Assembly (NCBI GenBank): GCA_902705865.1
Contig: CACSIO010000001.1
Span: forward strand, 480,723-544,722
Direction of reading: 5' to 3'
Source: BD1-7 clade bacterium
GTDB taxonomy: Bacteria; Pseudomonadota; Gammaproteobacteria; Pseudomonadales; DT-91
DNA length: 64,000 nt
Notes under the pieces: model-generated
Seen by the model: only the letters and a program-made list of their open reading frames with translations
Database searches by the model: none
Told to the model about the DNA's origin: nothing
Shown here: positions 42,986 to 54,941 of the stretch, in pieces
Numbering within the stretch: the stretch's first letter is position 1
How the letters are laid out: the number at the start of each line of letters is the position of its first letter
Program-made: the position numbers and the translations under genes

Positions 42986-43369
42986 TCAGGCGCCAAGGAA
43001 GAAAAGCGCGTTCTTGCTCACTGCGACGTTACCCATATAAAGGAAGGTTACAACTGCCAATGTAAAAAAGACCGCACGTTGTGTGTTGTTTTTTGCCTTC
43101 TTTATCGTAAACAGACCAAACACGATGTAAGCAACAAGCGCAAAGATTTTCGCAGTGACCCAGCCATAAACGAAGGGATAGAACCCAGTAACTAACACCA
43201 AGCCGATTGCTGTCAGTAATAAAAAGGTATCAATGATATGAGGGGCGATTTTAACAAACTTCTTTTCGAGTAATGCCGAACCTTGGAATGCCCATGTAGA
43301 GCGGGTTAAGAAAAACAAAAACGTCAGTAGGGCCAACATCATGTGGCTGTGTTTAAGGGCCATATACAT
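42986..43369 (-). CDS. SirB2-family membrane protein
   Basis: The 127-residue protein has four hydrophobic helices and the SirB2 pattern: LKHSHMMLALLTFLFFLTRSTWA, KFVKIAPHIIDTFLLLTAIGLVL, WVTAKIFALVAYIVFGLFTIKKA and a last helix. SirB2 proteins are inner-membrane proteins of unknown function, often near peptide-release-factor or haem genes; here it is next to xseA. The start ATG follows GGAGAG. Confidence 0.85.
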   Translation of the reverse strand: MYMALKHSHMMLALLTFLFFLTRSTWAFQGSALLEKKFVKIAPHIIDTFLLLTAIGLVLVTGFYPFVYGWVTAKIFALVAYIVFGLFTIKKAKNNTQRAVFFTLAVVTFLYMGNVAVSKNALFFLGA

Positions 43370-43442
43370 GGTTAATTCTCTCCAGTAGATTTTCTAATCG
43401 TTCTTTATAGTCGCGTGTTGTTATTTTGTTGGTCGGCGCTGG

Positions 43443-44822
43443 TCAATTAGGTTGTGGGTCAGTCGTTTCGGTAGCGATGACTTTACAGTGAATCTCGCCA
43501 TGTGCAAGGCGTGCCTTGATGCAATCGCCGGTCGTGACTTGAGTATATGTGCGAATGACCTGATTCTGATCGTTTTCAACAATGGCATAGCCACGTTTTA
43601 GTGTTGCTAGTGGGCTTACTGCATCAAGCAGGTTTGCTTGTTGGGCAAGTCGGTTTTTGGTGGTGGTCAAATTCGACTGACTTGCTTGCTGTAGGCGTTT
43701 CAATAAGCTTGAAACCTGCTGTCGTTTTGATTCCAGCTTGTGTTTGGGTTGATGTTCATTGAGCTGGTTAGCGATAGTTTGCAGGTTCAGGCGTTGCTGG
43801 AGGACTTGCTGACGTTGTAGGTGCTCAAGCTGTGTTTGCTTTTCGGCGAAAGCGGCTTTGAAACCAAGAATACGTTCGCCCGGGTGAATCAGCTGTTGGC
43901 GTTTTTTCAGCAGATTGTGGCGCAGGGTGCCAATGCGGGCAGTGGTCAGCTGCAGTAGCTGGCGTTCAAGAAAGTCGAGTTGTTGGGCAAGCTGATGTTT
44001 GTCTGGGCTGATCATTTCGGCCGCTGCAGACGGGGTTGGTGCACGCACGTCGGCAACCAAGTCGCTGAGCGTAACGTCAGTTTCATGGCCGACGGCACTG
44101 ATCACAGGTATATCGCATGTATAAATGGCGCGCACGACGGATTCTTCGTTAAAACTCCAGAGATCTTCCAGCGAGCCGCCGCCTCGACCAATAATCACTG
44201 CATCGAACGGGTCATCAGGGTGGCTATGCTGCCATTGGTTTGCCCGACCGATAGCAGTGACGATTTCTCCTACGGATTGTTCGCCTTGAACCGATGTGGG
44301 AATAAGTGTCACTCGGAGTGCTGGGAATCGGGCTTGAAGCACGCTGAGAATATCGCGGATCGCTGCTCCCGTAGCGGACGTGATGACGGCAATATGGCGG
44401 GCTTGTCGCGGCAATGGCTTTTTATGCTGCTGGTTAAATAAGCCTTCGTGCTGCAATTTTTGTTTCAACTGCTCAAATCGACGCTGTAATGCCCCTAATC
44501 CGGACTCTTCCATGTAATCGACGATTAGTTGGTAGTCGCCCCGGTTTGGATACAGGCTCACGGAACCATGAAGAATCACCTCCATACCATTGCCTGCTTG
44601 AGTACGAATAAACTGATTTTTATTACGAAACATGGCGCAGCGGATCTGTGCCTGGCTGTCTTTGAGTGTGAAATACCAATGGCCAGATGCTGGACGCGAG
44701 AAATTGGAGATCTCACCTTGAACGGCAATTTTGCCGACATGCATTTCCAAAACGCCTTTAGCGTACTGGTTGAGCTCGGATACGCTCAGGACAGGTTGTT
44801 GCGGATTGACGGTTCGATTCAT
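43443..44822 (-). CDS. xseA: Exodeoxyribonuclease VII large subunit
   Basis: The 459-residue protein has the N-terminal OB domain (LSVSELNQYAKGVLEMHVGKIAVQGEISNFSRPASGHWYFTLKD, in parts), the catalytic core with HIAVITSATGAAIRDILSVL, VIIGRGGGSLEDLWSFNEE and AVGHETDVTLSDLVADVRAPTPSAAAE, and a long helical coiled-coil C-terminus (about 265-400). With XseB it degrades single-stranded DNA from both ends. It is divergent from guaB, as in Pseudomonas. xseB is not in the window. Confidence 0.97.
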   Translation of the reverse strand: MNRTVNPQQPVLSVSELNQYAKGVLEMHVGKIAVQGEISNFSRPASGHWYFTLKDSQAQIRCAMFRNKNQFIRTQAGNGMEVILHGSVSLYPNRGDYQLIVDYMEESGLGALQRRFEQLKQKLQHEGLFNQQHKKPLPRQARHIAVITSATGAAIRDILSVLQARFPALRVTLIPTSVQGEQSVGEIVTAIGRANQWQHSHPDDPFDAVIIGRGGGSLEDLWSFNEESVVRAIYTCDIPVISAVGHETDVTLSDLVADVRAPTPSAAAEMISPDKHQLAQQLDFLERQLLQLTTARIGTLRHNLLKKRQQLIHPGERILGFKAAFAEKQTQLEHLQRQQVLQQRLNLQTIANQLNEHQPKHKLESKRQQVSSLLKRLQQASQSNLTTTKNRLAQQANLLDAVSPLATLKRGYAIVENDQNQVIRTYTQVTTGDCIKARLAHGEIHCKVIATETTDPQPN

Positions 44823-44910
44823 GGGTTACGCGGCCAGCGGTTATTAATTTAGTCGCCCAAATTGGTATAACCTCTGGAATTTTTTACCTTTTTGTGGAAA
44901 ACAATGGTGA

Positions 44911-46470
<1,560 letters not shown>

Positions 46471-46538
46471 TCATTTCAGGTGTGTGGCTAAAGAATCTGG
46501 GATTGGCGCAACGCGCATCAGAGATTCTCTAATTCAAG

Positions 46539-46569
46539 CCCAGCCTTTCTAGGCTGGGTTTTGTTTTTT
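46539..46569 (+). terminator. Rho-independent terminator between guaB and guaA
   Basis: CCCAGCC pairs with GGCTGGG around TTTCTA and is followed by TTTTGTTTTTT. This strong terminator shows that guaA can have its own message or be expressed by partial read-through. Confidence 0.85.
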
Positions 46570-46607
46570 CAACGGGCCTTGTTAGCCCACTGTCAGAGAA
46601 ATTAACC

Positions 46608-48182
46608 ATGAGTCTTAATATTCACGAGCAACGTATTCTTATTTTGGATTTCGGTTCGCAATACACGCAGCTAATTGCCCGTCGTGTACGTGAAGCGGGT
46701 GTCTACTGTGAGGTGCGTTCCTGGGATATTGATGCGGAAGGTATTCGTGAGTTTGGTGCTAAGGGCGTCATTCTTTCCGGTGGCCCTGAAACCGTTACAG
46801 AAGAAAATTCTCCGCGCGCTGATGATCTTATTTTTGAGCTGGGTGTGCCTGTACTTGGCATCTGTTATGGCATGCAAACTATGGCAGAGCAGTTAGGTGG
46901 CAAGGTAGAAAATGCCAGCAAACATGAGTTTGGTTATGCCAGTGTTGCAGTGTCTGGTGATAGCAAGCTGCTGGGCGGGTTGTCTGATTACGAAGAAAAT
47001 GACAAGCCGATGCTGGATGTTTGGATGAGCCATGGCGATAAGGTCGTTGAAATGCCTGGCGGGTTTGAGCTGATGGCCGAAACCGGGTCTGCGCCGATTG
47101 CTGGCATGTATGATCCGCAAAAACATTTTTACGCGGTGCAATTCCACCCAGAAGTGACACACACCTTGCAGGGGCAGCGTTTGATTGAACGTTTTGTTCA
47201 TGATGTTTGTGGTTGCGACTCTTTGTGGACACCACAGAACATTATTGACGATGCCGTTGAAACTATCCGCAAGACAGTCGGCACTGACAAGGTGTTGCTG
47301 GGTCTTTCCGGTGGTGTTGATTCGTCCGTTGTTGCGGCGCTACTGCATCGTGCAATTGGCGATCAGTTGACCTGTGTATTTGTTGATAACGGGTTGTTGC
47401 GTTTGCATGAAGGCGACAACGTTATGGAAATGTTTGCGCAGAACATGGGTGTTCGCGTAATTCGCGTCGATGCTGAAGATTTGTTCTTGGGCCGCCTTGA
47501 AGGTATTTCAGACCCCGAGCAGAAGCGTAAGGTTATCGGTAACACCTTTATTGAAGTGTTTGATGACGAAGCAGCGAAACTGGAAGGTGTTAAGTGGTTA
47601 GCGCAGGGTACTATTTATCCGGATGTTATTGAATCTGCGGCTTCCAAGCACGGCAAAGCACACGTCATCAAGTCTCACCACAATGTAGGTGGTTTGCCTG
47701 ACGATATGGCTTTTGAGTTAGTTGAACCATTGCGCGAGTTGTTCAAGGACGAAGTCCGTGAACTTGGTCGAGCGTTGGGCTTGCCGTACGATATGGTTTA
47801 CCGTCACCCGTTCCCAGGGCCGGGTCTTGGTGTTCGAATTCTGGGTGAGGTGAAGAAGGAATACGCTGAAATCCTGCGTCGTGCCGACGATATCTTTATG
47901 CAAGAGTTGCACAATGCTGATTGGTATCATCGCACCAGTCAGGCCTTTGCTGTATTTGTGCCGGTTAAATCGGTGGGTGTTGTGGGTGATGGCCGACGCT
48001 ATTCTTGGGTGATTGCTATTCGCGCTGTTGAGACCGTCGATTTCATGACCGCGCGATGGGCTCACTTGCCATATGATCTGTTGGAGACTGTTTCGCGTCG
48101 TATTATTAACGAGGTGCCAGAAGTCAGCCGCGTAACATACGATATTTCATCCAAGCCACCAGCGACCATTGAGTGGGAATAA
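46608..48182 (+). CDS. guaA: GMP synthase (glutamine-hydrolysing)
   Basis: The 524-residue enzyme turns XMP into GMP with ATP and glutamine ammonia. The class-I amidotransferase part (residues 1-200) shows [15 protein letters not shown] (nucleophile Cys) and [10 protein letters not shown] (His/Glu). The ATP-pyrophosphatase part has [20 protein letters not shown] and the C-terminal dimer domain [16 protein letters not shown]. It follows guaB after a terminator. Confidence 0.97.
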   Translation: MSLNIHEQRILILDFGSQYTQLIARRVREAGVYCEVRSWDIDAEGIREFGAKGVILSGGPETVTEENSPRADDLIFELGVPVLGICYGMQTMAEQLGGKVENASKHEFGYASVAVSGDSKLLGGLSDYEENDKPMLDVWMSHGDKVVEMPGGFELMAETGSAPIAGMYDPQKHFYAVQFHPEVTHTLQGQRLIERFVHDVCGCDSLWTPQNIIDDAVETIRKTVGTDKVLLGLSGGVDSSVVAALLHRAIGDQLTCVFVDNGLLRLHEGDNVMEMFAQNMGVRVIRVDAEDLFLGRLEGISDPEQKRKVIGNTFIEVFDDEAAKLEGVKWLAQGTIYPDVIESAASKHGKAHVIKSHHNVGGLPDDMAFELVEPLRELFKDEVRELGRALGLPYDMVYRHPFPGPGLGVRILGEVKKEYAEILRRADDIFMQELHNADWYHRTSQAFAVFVPVKSVGVVGDGRRYSWVIAIRAVETVDFMTARWAHLPYDLLETVSRRIINEVPEVSRVTYDISSKPPATIEWE

Positions 48183-48292
48183 CGTTCTTTTCCCTGTTGG
48201 GAATTCAGGTGGTTGGAATTATCTTAGAGCGCTAAGCCACGCTGGGGTTAGTGCTCAGGTTTTTCTGCGCTGAAATTGAGGGGCTGGTGAGG

Positions 48293-48796
48293 ATGCAAGA
48301 TACCAATGCCGAATACTGGATGGCGAAAGCGCTAGAGTTGGCTGAACAGGCAGCTTCGTGCGGTGAAGTACCAGTGGGTGCCATTGTTGTATGTGATGGT
48401 CAGATTGTTGGTCGGGGGTATAACCAGTCCATCGGTGCATGTGATCCGACAGCCCATGCAGAGGTTATGGCGTTGCGAGATGCAGCTCGTCGAGTGGACA
48501 ATTATCGGCTGGTGGATTGCGACTTGTATGTGACGTTAGAGCCTTGCTCGATGTGTGCTGGCGCTATCTTGCATGCACGTATTAAGCATCTTTATTATGG
48601 TGCAACTGAGCCGAAGTCTGGCGTGGTTGCCTCGCGCCAGCAATTTTTTGATCTCGATTTTCTTAACTATGCCGTTGAAGTAACTGGCGGTGTCTTGGCC
48701 GATAAGGCGAGTCAGCAACTCAGTGATTTCTTTCGGATGCGTCGTGAGCAAAAGAAGGCGTTAAAGCATTCTTCACTCGGTGATAGTGGGTTATAA
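48293..48796 (+). CDS. tadA: tRNA adenosine(34) deaminase TadA
   Basis: The 167-residue zinc deaminase has the catalytic HAEVMAL and PCSMCAGAI motifs. It changes the wobble A34 of tRNA-Arg(ACG) to inosine. The ATG at 48293 (MQDTNAEYWMAKALELA) fits the family length; an upstream GTG at 48251 would add 14 unrelated residues. It lies about 110 bases after guaA on the same strand, as in Pseudomonas. Confidence 0.95.
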   Translation: MQDTNAEYWMAKALELAEQAASCGEVPVGAIVVCDGQIVGRGYNQSIGACDPTAHAEVMALRDAARRVDNYRLVDCDLYVTLEPCSMCAGAILHARIKHLYYGATEPKSGVVASRQQFFDLDFLNYAVEVTGGVLADKASQQLSDFFRMRREQKKALKHSSLGDSGL

Positions 48797-48855
48797 CGTA
48801 TCGAGAACTTTCAGGTTTAACGCTGGGTGTGTCTGGCGTCAGGTTCCGTAAGGTT

Positions 48856-50454
48856 TTATGCGGCTTTAAGAGTGTTAGGCGCCCTTATATTGAGCGTTAG
48901 TTTGTTATCTGCCGTTTTTTCAACAACGGGTTCTTCTGATTCAGCCTTTTGAATCACACTGTCTTCATAGCTTTCAATATTGATACTGCGCTCATTAACC
49001 CTATTTTTGTCGAGGTTTTGACGAAATGCGGCCTGTTCGGCATCACTGTATGGAAAGCGCCATTCTAACAAGTCAGAAAAGTGACGGATGTTTTGTACGT
49101 ATCGTACCGGTTCGCGACCGCGTGCGTGACCATGACGTGTGAAGCGGTGCCATTGTTTCTTTTCGAGTAGCGGTAGGTAACGTTTAACGTCTGCCCAGCG
49201 ATTGGGATCGGCGCCATGAAATTCAGTGATGGTGCGTGCGTCTATCAGGTGACCAAAGCCGACATTGTAGGCGGCTAAGGCAAGCCAGCTGCGATCCGGC
49301 TCTTTGATCGTGTTAGGTAGACGTTTACGCATCTTGTTAAAGTAGGTTGCGCCACCACGTAGGCTGGAGGCGACGTCGAGCCTGTTTTCAATGCCCAGAT
49401 CCCGTGCAGTGCCCAGTGTTAACATCATCATGCCTCGAACACCTGTCTGGCTGCGTGCACGCGGATTCCAGTGTGATTCCTGATAGGCGACAGCGGCTAA
49501 TAGGCGCCAATCCATACTGTGCTCAGTGGCGATTTGTTCGATTAAATCTTGATACCTGGGCAGGCGTCTTTCTACACGACGAAAGAATGTGAGCGAGCCG
49601 ATTGGGTTTGCATCATCGGCGTGGCCAAAAAAACGTTCATTGAGATGATTCAGTGTGCCATCAGATTTAATGGCTTCGAAGAATATATCTAAGTCTTCGG
49701 CGAGCTTTTCATCGTGAGTCGGTGGTATGAGCCAACTCAGTGATTCGGGGTAGTAGATGTCAAAGGCGACCTTGGTACGGGTGTAAATTGCCCGTAGCCC
49801 AAGATAATGGTGTGAATCAACCAGTGTGTGGTCAATCGCGCCATCGTGAACTTGTTTGACCAGTTCTTCGAATGGCTTATCAACAAACTGCCAATTGAGT
49901 TCCGGGTAGTGTTCCTTCAAAAAGGCATATTTTTGCCGGTATTGTTCAGTATCCCGTACAACTATTTTTGTACCGATTAAATCGTCAAATGCACGCGGAC
50001 GGCTGCTGCCGCGGCGATAGATTAACTGAGTTGTGACGTCGAATATGTGGGCAACGGGTAGTACGTCATTCTGTCGGCTAAAGGGTATCGGCAAGCCAGG
50101 AAGGGCTATGTCGGCTTGGCCTTTCATCATGGCATCGTACAGGTCGACCTCGTCGTCGGCGATAATGAGGTTGAGATCGTAGCCATGCTCACGAGAAAAC
50201 TTTTCCAGCAGCGTATATTCGAAGCCATCGGCGCCCTTTGGGCCTTCAAAGTAGGTGGTTTCTGATATGACGGTAATGGCTGTTAATGTCGGGATTTCTG
50301 TGGGGGCGGGCAAACCTGAACTGGACGCATTAGCGGCATCAGCGGGGATCTGCTCATTTTCAGAGCAGCCGCTGACGAGCGCTGTCACCATCAGAATTGT
50401 CATCAGGGTGAGTGCGCAAATCCGTCGCAAAATGTAGTTAAGGCGGGTGTGCAT
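48856..50454 (-). CDS. mltF: Membrane-bound lytic murein transglycosylase F
   Basis: The 532-residue protein has a lipoprotein signal ending in VSGC (C30; Ser at +2), a SBP_bac_3 solute-binding-like domain (about 60-300, with YTLLEKFSREHGYDLNLIIADDEVDLYDAMMKGQADIAL) and a C-terminal SLT domain with AAVAYQESHWNPRARSQTGVRG, where Glu of QES is catalytic, and LALAAYNVGFGHLIDARTI. It cuts glycan strands of peptidoglycan at the outer membrane. It converges on tadA and diverges from purL, the typical arrangement. Confidence 0.95.
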   Translation of the reverse strand: MHTRLNYILRRICALTLMTILMVTALVSGCSENEQIPADAANASSSGLPAPTEIPTLTAITVISETTYFEGPKGADGFEYTLLEKFSREHGYDLNLIIADDEVDLYDAMMKGQADIALPGLPIPFSRQNDVLPVAHIFDVTTQLIYRRGSSRPRAFDDLIGTKIVVRDTEQYRQKYAFLKEHYPELNWQFVDKPFEELVKQVHDGAIDHTLVDSHHYLGLRAIYTRTKVAFDIYYPESLSWLIPPTHDEKLAEDLDIFFEAIKSDGTLNHLNERFFGHADDANPIGSLTFFRRVERRLPRYQDLIEQIATEHSMDWRLLAAVAYQESHWNPRARSQTGVRGMMMLTLGTARDLGIENRLDVASSLRGGATYFNKMRKRLPNTIKEPDRSWLALAAYNVGFGHLIDARTITEFHGADPNRWADVKRYLPLLEKKQWHRFTRHGHARGREPVRYVQNIRHFSDLLEWRFPYSDAEQAAFRQNLDKNRVNERSINIESYEDSVIQKAESEEPVVEKTADNKLTLNIRAPNTLKAA

Positions 50455-50799
50455 GTTGTTATTCTAATCGGGACAACCTTTTTTAGACAGTGGCATCAGA
50501 TCTTTGGTTCGATGACGCTGGGCGAAGTCAAGGGCGTGGTGCTCACAAGATGGTTGCAGTTGTCGACAAAAACGCCATAAATGTTTCGAAATGCTCAATA
50601 AAAGCACCAAAAGCAATTGTTGGAAGTTTATGTAGAATTTTTTGTAATAAAAACACTGGTTGGCTATGCGGTAAACGACTACCGGTCGTTCGGTGTGTTG
50701 GGCCGCTCGACGGCAACACAGTAATCAATGAATTTCCAGTAAAAAACTAGTAAACTATCGCGCCTTGAAATTCCCTTCGACCCGTTGAGATGACTCTTT
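50455..50799. other. Divergent mltF / purL intergenic region
   Basis: These 345 bases hold no gene I can support. An inverted repeat (AACGAC / GTCGTT around TACCG, 50674-50690) and A+T-rich stretches are seen. The purL promoter is likely within the last 80 bases (a TAAACT at about 50752-50757) but no good -35 at the right distance is visible. Confidence 0.4.
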
Positions 50800-53700
50800 A
50801 TGCTGATTATTCCTGGCAGTTCCGCATTATCAGAATTTCGTCGTGACAAGCTGCAGCAGAATCTACGTGAGCAATTGGGCTGTGATGTTGTTGTATCCGC
50901 CCAGTTTATGCACTTTGCTGAAGTCTCCAGTGAGCTCGATGCGGATGAGCGTCAGGTGCTGGAAGCGCTACTTGAGTATGGCCCAGCAGCCGATGCAGTG
51001 AGCACTGACGGTGAATTATTTCTGGTGGTTCCACGTTTGGGTACGATCTCGCCGTGGTCCAGTAAAGCGAGTGATATTGCCAAAAACTGTGGATTGAAAA
51101 AGGTTGATCGTATTGAGCGCGGTGTTGCGTATTACATCACGCACTCCCATGGCGGAGATGATGCGTCGCAAGTTATTGCTGCGCTGTTGCACGACCGTAT
51201 GGTTGAAACAGTGTTGGATTCGAACGCAGCGGCGGCCGGATTGTTTGAGCACGGTGAGCCTTCGCCGATGCTGCAAGTGCCTGTGCTAGCGCAGGGCCGT
51301 GATGCATTGATTGCCGCAAACGGCCAATTGGGTCTGGCGTTGGCCGATGATGAGATTGACTATTTAACCGAGCGTTTTGTCGAGCTTGGCCGTGACCCTA
51401 ATGATGTTGAATTGATGATGTTTGCGCAGGCAAACTCAGAACATTGTCGCCACAAGATTTTCAATGCCAGTTGGGAAGTTGATGGTGAGTGTCAGGAGAA
51501 ATCACTGTTCGGCATGATCAAAAACACCTATCAAAATAGCCCTGAAAACGTTTTGTCAGCATACGCTGATAATGCTTCGGTTATTTCCGGTAGTGTCGCA
51601 GGACGTTTTTATCCTGACCCAGCAACCGGTGAGTACGGTTTTCATAAAGAGCCGATACATATATTAATGAAGGTCGAAACCCATAACCATCCGACGGCTA
51701 TTGCACCGTTTGCCGGTGCAGGCACGGGTTCTGGTGGTGAGATTCGTGATGAAGGCGCTGTGGGTCGTGGCTCCAAGCCAAAGGTGGGTCTGACCGGTTT
51801 TAGTGTTTCGAATCTGAATATTCCAGGCTTTGGTCAACCTTGGGAAGCTGAATACGGTAAGCCTGGTCGTATCGTATCCGCCCTGGATATCATGATTGAA
51901 GGGCCGATTGGTGGTGCTGCATTCAATAACGAATTTGGTCGTCCGAATATTTGTGGTTACTTCCGCACCTACGAAAACTCGGTGCTGTCAGTTAACGGTG
52001 AAGAAGTACGCGGTTATCACAAGCCCATTATGATTGCCGGTGGCATGGGTAATATTAAAGAAGAGCATATTGATAAGCCTGAGTTTGATGCGGGCACTCA
52101 ATTGGTTGTGCTGGGCGGCCCTGCGATGTTGATCGGATTGGGTGGCGGCGCGGCATCGTCTGTGTCATCCGGAAGCTCTGATGAACAGCTTGATTTTGCA
52201 TCAGTGCAGCGTCAAAACCCTGAGATGGAGCGTCGCTGTCAGGAAGTTATTGATCGCTGCTGGGCTATGGGAGCAGATAATCCGATCGCTTTTATCCACG
52301 ATGTGGGTGCGGGTGGTTTATCCAATGCGTTTCCTGAATTAGCGAAAGATGGCGGATGTGGCGCTAGTTTTGAGCTGCGTAAGGTGCCGAATGATGAGTC
52401 TTCAATGTCACCGCTGGCTATTTGGTGTAATGAATCTCAAGAGCGTTACGTGATTGCGGTAACGACAGAAAATTTGCCGGTATTTGAGGCGATTTGTCAG
52501 CGTGAGCGCTGTCTTTACGCCGTTGTGGGTGAAGCACAAGAAGACAAACATATCTCGGTAAACGACACGCACTTTGATAACAAGCCAGTTGATCTACCGA
52601 TGGACGTGCTGTTTGGCAAAGCACCGAAGATGCATCGTACCTATGAGCGCACAAGTGTTGAGCATGTGGCGTTTGAGTCGGCCAATATTGATATCAATGA
52701 GGCTTTAGATCGTGTCTTAACGCTGCCGGCAGTTGCCAGTAAACAGTTTCTAATCACCATTGGTGATCGTTCTGTCACCGGTATGGTTGCGCGAGACCAG
52801 ATGGTGGGACCATGGCAGGTGCCTGTTGCCGATGTTGCGGTGACTACCACGGCATATGATGTTTTCACCGGTGAGGCAATGGCAATGGGTGAGCGCACGC
52901 CGTTAGCATTGTTAGATGCGCCGGCTTCGGGTCGCATGGCCATTGCAGAGTCGCTGATGAATATTGCCGCTGCGCCGATTGCACAAATGTCGGACATCAA
53001 GCTATCAGCAAACTGGATGGCAGCAGCTGGCTATGGCAGTGAAGATCAAGCTCTGTTTGAAACGTGTCAGGCGATCGGTATGGAGTTGTGTCCGGAATTA
53101 GGCATTGCAGTGCCTGTGGGTAAGGATTCGATGTCGATGCGTACCGTTTGGCAAGATGGTGACGAGCAAAAGGCTGTTACCGCGCCGTTGTCGTTGATAA
53201 TTTCTGCCTTTGCACCGGTAACCGATGTACGTCAGGTACAAACACCTCAGTTGCGTATGGATCGTGGTGACTCGACGTTGTTGTTGATTGATCTTGCAGC
53301 AGGGCAATCACGCTTAGGTGGTTCTTGTTTGGCGCAAACCTACCAATCTTTGGGTAATCAAGCACCGGATCTTGATGATGTTAACCAATTCAAGGCGGCT
53401 TTTGATGCGTTGCAGTCGTGTGTCAGTCAGTCATTGATTAGCGCTTACCACGATCGCTCGGATGGCGGTTTGATCATTACACTGCTGGAGATGGCATTTG
53501 CTGGACACTGTGGTCTGGATGTTGATATTTCTGCCTTGGGTGATGATGCAGTTGCAGTGCTGTTCAACGAAGAGTTGGGCGCGGTTGTGCAAGTGCCTAA
53601 CGATAATCTCGATGCGGTGAATGCAGTGTTCCGTGATCATGGTGTTGAGGCGGTGCTGAAGTCTGTTGGACGCCCTGTGGCTGGTGATAGTGTGGTGGTT

Positions 53701-54681
53701 CGTGCCAATGGCACGGATCTTATTGCCGGTAAGCGTTCGGTTTATCATGCGCGTTGGGCAGAAACCAGTTATCGAATTCAGTCACTGCGTGACAACCCGG
53801 CTTGTGCCGAACAAGAATTTGCCAAGATAACCGCAGACGATGCGGGCATTAGCCCCGTTGTGCCTTTCGATGTGAATGAGGATGTTGCCGCTGAGCTGAT
53901 TGCCACCGGGGTTCGTCCCAAAGTCGCTATTTTGCGTGAACAAGGGGTTAACGGGCAGATCGAAATGGCTGCCGCATATACCCGAGCAGGGTTTGTAGCG
54001 GTTGATGTGCATATGAGTGATATCATCGCCGGTCGCATCGATTTAGCCGATTTTGTTGGCCTAGTCGCTTGTGGCGGTTTCTCTTACGGCGATGTTCTGG
54101 GCGCCGGTGAAGGCTGGGCGAAAACAGTGCTTTATAATCAGGAGTTACGTGCTGCGTTTAAAGCGTTCTTCCATCGCACTGACACATTTGCTCTGGGCGT
54201 TTGTAATGGTTGCCAGATGATGTCGCAGCTAAAAGAGTTGATTCCGGGTGCTGATCACTGGCCGCGTTTTGTGCGTAATACCTCTGAACAGTTCGAAGCA
54301 CGTTTTTCACAGGTTGAAATTACAGGATCTGCCTCAATCTTACTTCAAGGCATGCAAGGCGCGGTGATTCCGGTTGCTGTGGCTCATGGTGAGGGGCTTG
54401 CTGAGTTTGTATCAACAGATGCTGTTTCTGCAGTCGGTGACCAAGTCGCTCTGCGTTATGTGGATGCTGCGCACAAGGCGACTGAAATGTATCCGGATAA
54501 TCCTAACGGCTCGCCTCAGGGTATTACCGGTTTGTGTTCCGAGGATGGTCGTGTAACTATCATGATGCCGCATCCGGAGCGGGTTTTCCGCGCCGTATCT
54601 AATTCTTGGGCACCGGATGCCTGGCAAGAAGACGGCCCATGGATGCGTATGTTCCGTAATGCACGTGTCTGGGTTGGCTAA
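50800..54681 (+). CDS. purL: Phosphoribosylformylglycinamidine synthase
   Basis: The 1293-residue single-chain enzyme (gammaproteobacterial long PurL) makes FGAM from FGAR, ATP and glutamine in purine synthesis. The N-terminal PurS-like part is followed by two PurM-like halves ([84 protein letters not shown]) and a C-terminal amidotransferase ([36 protein letters not shown]). The length agrees with E. coli. It is divergent from mltF and is followed by secD. Confidence 0.98.
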   Translation: MLIIPGSSALSEFRRDKLQQNLREQLGCDVVVSAQFMHFAEVSSELDADERQVLEALLEYGPAADAVSTDGELFLVVPRLGTISPWSSKASDIAKNCGLKKVDRIERGVAYYITHSHGGDDASQVIAALLHDRMVETVLDSNAAAAGLFEHGEPSPMLQVPVLAQGRDALIAANGQLGLALADDEIDYLTERFVELGRDPNDVELMMFAQANSEHCRHKIFNASWEVDGECQEKSLFGMIKNTYQNSPENVLSAYADNASVISGSVAGRFYPDPATGEYGFHKEPIHILMKVETHNHPTAIAPFAGAGTGSGGEIRDEGAVGRGSKPKVGLTGFSVSNLNIPGFGQPWEAEYGKPGRIVSALDIMIEGPIGGAAFNNEFGRPNICGYFRTYENSVLSVNGEEVRGYHKPIMIAGGMGNIKEEHIDKPEFDAGTQLVVLGGPAMLIGLGGGAASSVSSGSSDEQLDFASVQRQNPEMERRCQEVIDRCWAMGADNPIAFIHDVGAGGLSNAFPELAKDGGCGASFELRKVPNDESSMSPLAIWCNESQERYVIAVTTENLPVFEAICQRERCLYAVVGEAQEDKHISVNDTHFDNKPVDLPMDVLFGKAPKMHRTYERTSVEHVAFESANIDINEALDRVLTLPAVASKQFLITIGDRSVTGMVARDQMVGPWQVPVADVAVTTTAYDVFTGEAMAMGERTPLALLDAPASGRMAIAESLMNIAAAPIAQMSDIKLSANWMAAAGYGSEDQALFETCQAIGMELCPELGIAVPVGKDSMSMRTVWQDGDEQKAVTAPLSLIISAFAPVTDVRQVQTPQLRMDRGDSTLLLIDLAAGQSRLGGSCLAQTYQSLGNQAPDLDDVNQFKAAFDALQSCVSQSLISAYHDRSDGGLIITLLEMAFAGHCGLDVDISALGDDAVAVLFNEELGAVVQVPNDNLDAVNAVFRDHGVEAVLKSVGRPVAGDSVVVRANGTDLIAGKRSVYHARWAETSYRIQSLRDNPACAEQEFAKITADDAGISPVVPFDVNEDVAAELIATGVRPKVAILREQGVNGQIEMAAAYTRAGFVAVDVHMSDIIAGRIDLADFVGLVACGGFSYGDVLGAGEGWAKTVLYNQELRAAFKAFFHRTDTFALGVCNGCQMMSQLKELIPGADHWPRFVRNTSEQFEARFSQVEITGSASILLQGMQGAVIPVAVAHGEGLAEFVSTDAVSAVGDQVALRYVDAAHKATEMYPDNPNGSPQGITGLCSEDGRVTIMMPHPERVFRAVSNSWAPDAWQEDGPWMRMFRNARVWVG

Positions 54682-54715
54682 CTCGCTTTCGCAGCGTTGT
54701 GCTGGGTTTGCTTAT

Positions 54716-54749
54716 GTACTTCGGTTTGGATTAGCCGTTACCGAAGTAC
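54716..54749 (+). terminator. Hairpin after purL
   Basis: A perfect ten-base inverted repeat (arms GTACTTCGGT and ACCGAAGTAC, 14-base loop) lies 35 bases after the purL stop and is followed by ACTAAAAACCG, so it lacks a U-run. It probably separates purL from secD. Confidence 0.5.
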
Positions 54750-54941
54750 ACTAAAAACCGTTGTATGTGCTTGTGTCTTCAATGATTTAATAATGAAAAC
54801 AGGCTATTGGACGCGGTGGTGGCAGACTTTAAATGGTCATATTGATGTCGTTTAATCGTCTGCTCGCGCAGCTTCGCCAGAGTGTTGCTGCGCAAGGCGA
54901 AAAATGCCGCTAGGCTATGTAGCGGTGAACAGGAAATAATT

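Noticed and set aside
50490..50750. 86-codon frame in the mltF-purL spacer
   Set aside because: No ATG start with a ribosome site, no conserved pattern; lies over the expected purL promoter region.
54833..54913. Short frame (26 codons) before secD as a Sec-monitoring arrest peptide
   Set aside because: It has no signal or membrane segment and no known arrest motif; the size is within chance.
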